From Quillaja saponaria (lineage: Eukaryota > Streptophyta > Magnoliopsida > Fabales > Quillajaceae), in contig CM055612.1 of assembly GCA_029379385.1 (NCBI GenBank), positions 17,608,001-17,672,000 on the forward strand: a DNA stretch of 64,000 nt, given 5' to 3'. A program made the translations under genes and the position numbers. Positions within the stretch are counted from its first letter, which is position 1. Each line of letters opens with the position of its first letter. Shown one piece after another: positions 63,281 to 64,000 of this stretch. Under the pieces are notes generated by a model. The model saw nothing but the letters and a program-made list of their open reading frames with translations. It had not been told where the DNA came from and did no database searches.

Positions 63281-64000
63281 CAACCACAAACAAAGTCATA
63301 AGCCATGTACAATTCCAATAACTTAATTAAACACTACACATGCTTATACTTTCATGTAAACATATCTATTCAAATATACATAACAATCACAAATACTAAT
63401 CTAGCAACCAAAAGGTAGTATTTATCCACTAATCGTTTACTAATCTTACTTGTTACTCTATCTTGTGTTCACGCTCATTGTTGGCTCAAACACAAATTCG
63501 AAGCTACAATTAAAATTTTCCATTATTACTTAGTTTATCAATTTTATATATTATAACCTTTTAATTTTGAAAATCTATAAATACCAAATTTCATGCATTT
63601 ATTTCATGTTAACCCTTCTTTAGGCATTTTCACAAGCATCTTGGAGATATGTTTGATTTCAACTTACATACTTAACCAAATTCTAAAAAATCAAGTTTAA
63701 ATATTATCTTTAGGAAGTTAGCTATCTTTCTTATTTAGAAACTTCTCCTAAAATTAACCTTGAACCCATTCAAATCCTCAAGTGAACACAAATAAGGCAT
63801 ATTCAATTTCTGGTTGTCAAAACCGAACTCTAATGCTTATAAAATTCTGATACTTAGGAATTAAATTAGGAAACTTTCAAGTCTAGTTTATCAAGATGTT
63901 AGGAACAATTCATATTCAGCACCCCACTCATAACTCATCCTTTAAGACCCTCCAAAACTAGTTACACCAAAACAAGTTCAGTCAATCCTGAAAACATCCA
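63281..64000 (-). repeat. diverged LTR-like sequence related to the Tekay-type LTR
   Basis: The order of short blocks (CTAGCAACC, then TTATCCACTAATC, then GGCTCAAACACAAATTCG, then TTTCATGCATTTATTTC and CTTTAGGCATTTTCACAAGCATCTTGGAG) parallels 56350-56620 of the Tekay-type LTR, with high divergence. It runs off the window end. Confidence 0.4.

Overview
This is a nuclear window from a flowering plant, almost certainly a eudicot. The evidence is AT-rich intergenic DNA, GT-AG introns, a chloroplast-targeted thiamine gene with a plant-type 3'UTR TPP riboswitch, a thylakoid phosphoprotein gene, and several nested plant transposon families (Tekay-like and Athila-like Ty3/gypsy, copia, hAT, RTE, a tRNA-derived SINE and a probable CACTA end). 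The species cannot be fixed from sequence alone. All exon models are my own reading of splice sites and family conservation; no search was run.

Genes lie in the left half. THIC (phosphomethylpyrimidine synthase, + strand) runs from a promoter near 2.7 kb to about 8.5 kb: a 5'UTR intron, four coding exons (648 aa), a further intron at the stop codon, and a complete TPP aptamer at 8143-8262. About 17 kb downstream on the same strand is a two-exon Josephin-like gene (25952-26814, 183 aa). As I recall, THIC and a Josephin-like gene are neighbours in Arabidopsis (At2g29630/At2g29640), so this looks like conserved gene order expanded by transposons. On the minus strand are TSP9 (29670-29951) and a tandem pair of two-exon genes (31558-32069 and 33039-33640) for small acidic proteins starting MGC, a likely dual lipidation signal; I do not recognise their family.

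The THIC to Josephin interval (8.6-25.6 kb) is repeat filled: local duplications, a + strand gypsy integrase fragment, a copia leader and gag fragment, and a minus-strand gypsy element whose 5' LTR is split by a roughly 5.2 kb hAT element. That LTR also acts as the 3' LTR of a second, internally deleted element ending at 25555.

From 35.6 kb to the end there is no intact host gene. A broken caulimovirus-type movement protein copy lies at 35.8-36.6 kb. A minus-strand Tekay-type chromovirus (about 36.9-57.3 kb) has its left LTR split by a 12.2 kb Athila-like element (37996-50227) and its right LTR cut by a fragment of a second Athila-like copy (57335-61261), which itself received a 5'-truncated RTE LINE (59645-60132) with a perfect 16-bp target duplication. 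The end of the window has diverged LTR pieces and a CACTA-type terminus.

The functional story is thiamine supply: THIC makes the pyrimidine half of thiamine in the chloroplast, and its product TPP feeds back through the 3'UTR aptamer, while a near-consensus evening element upstream suggests clock input.
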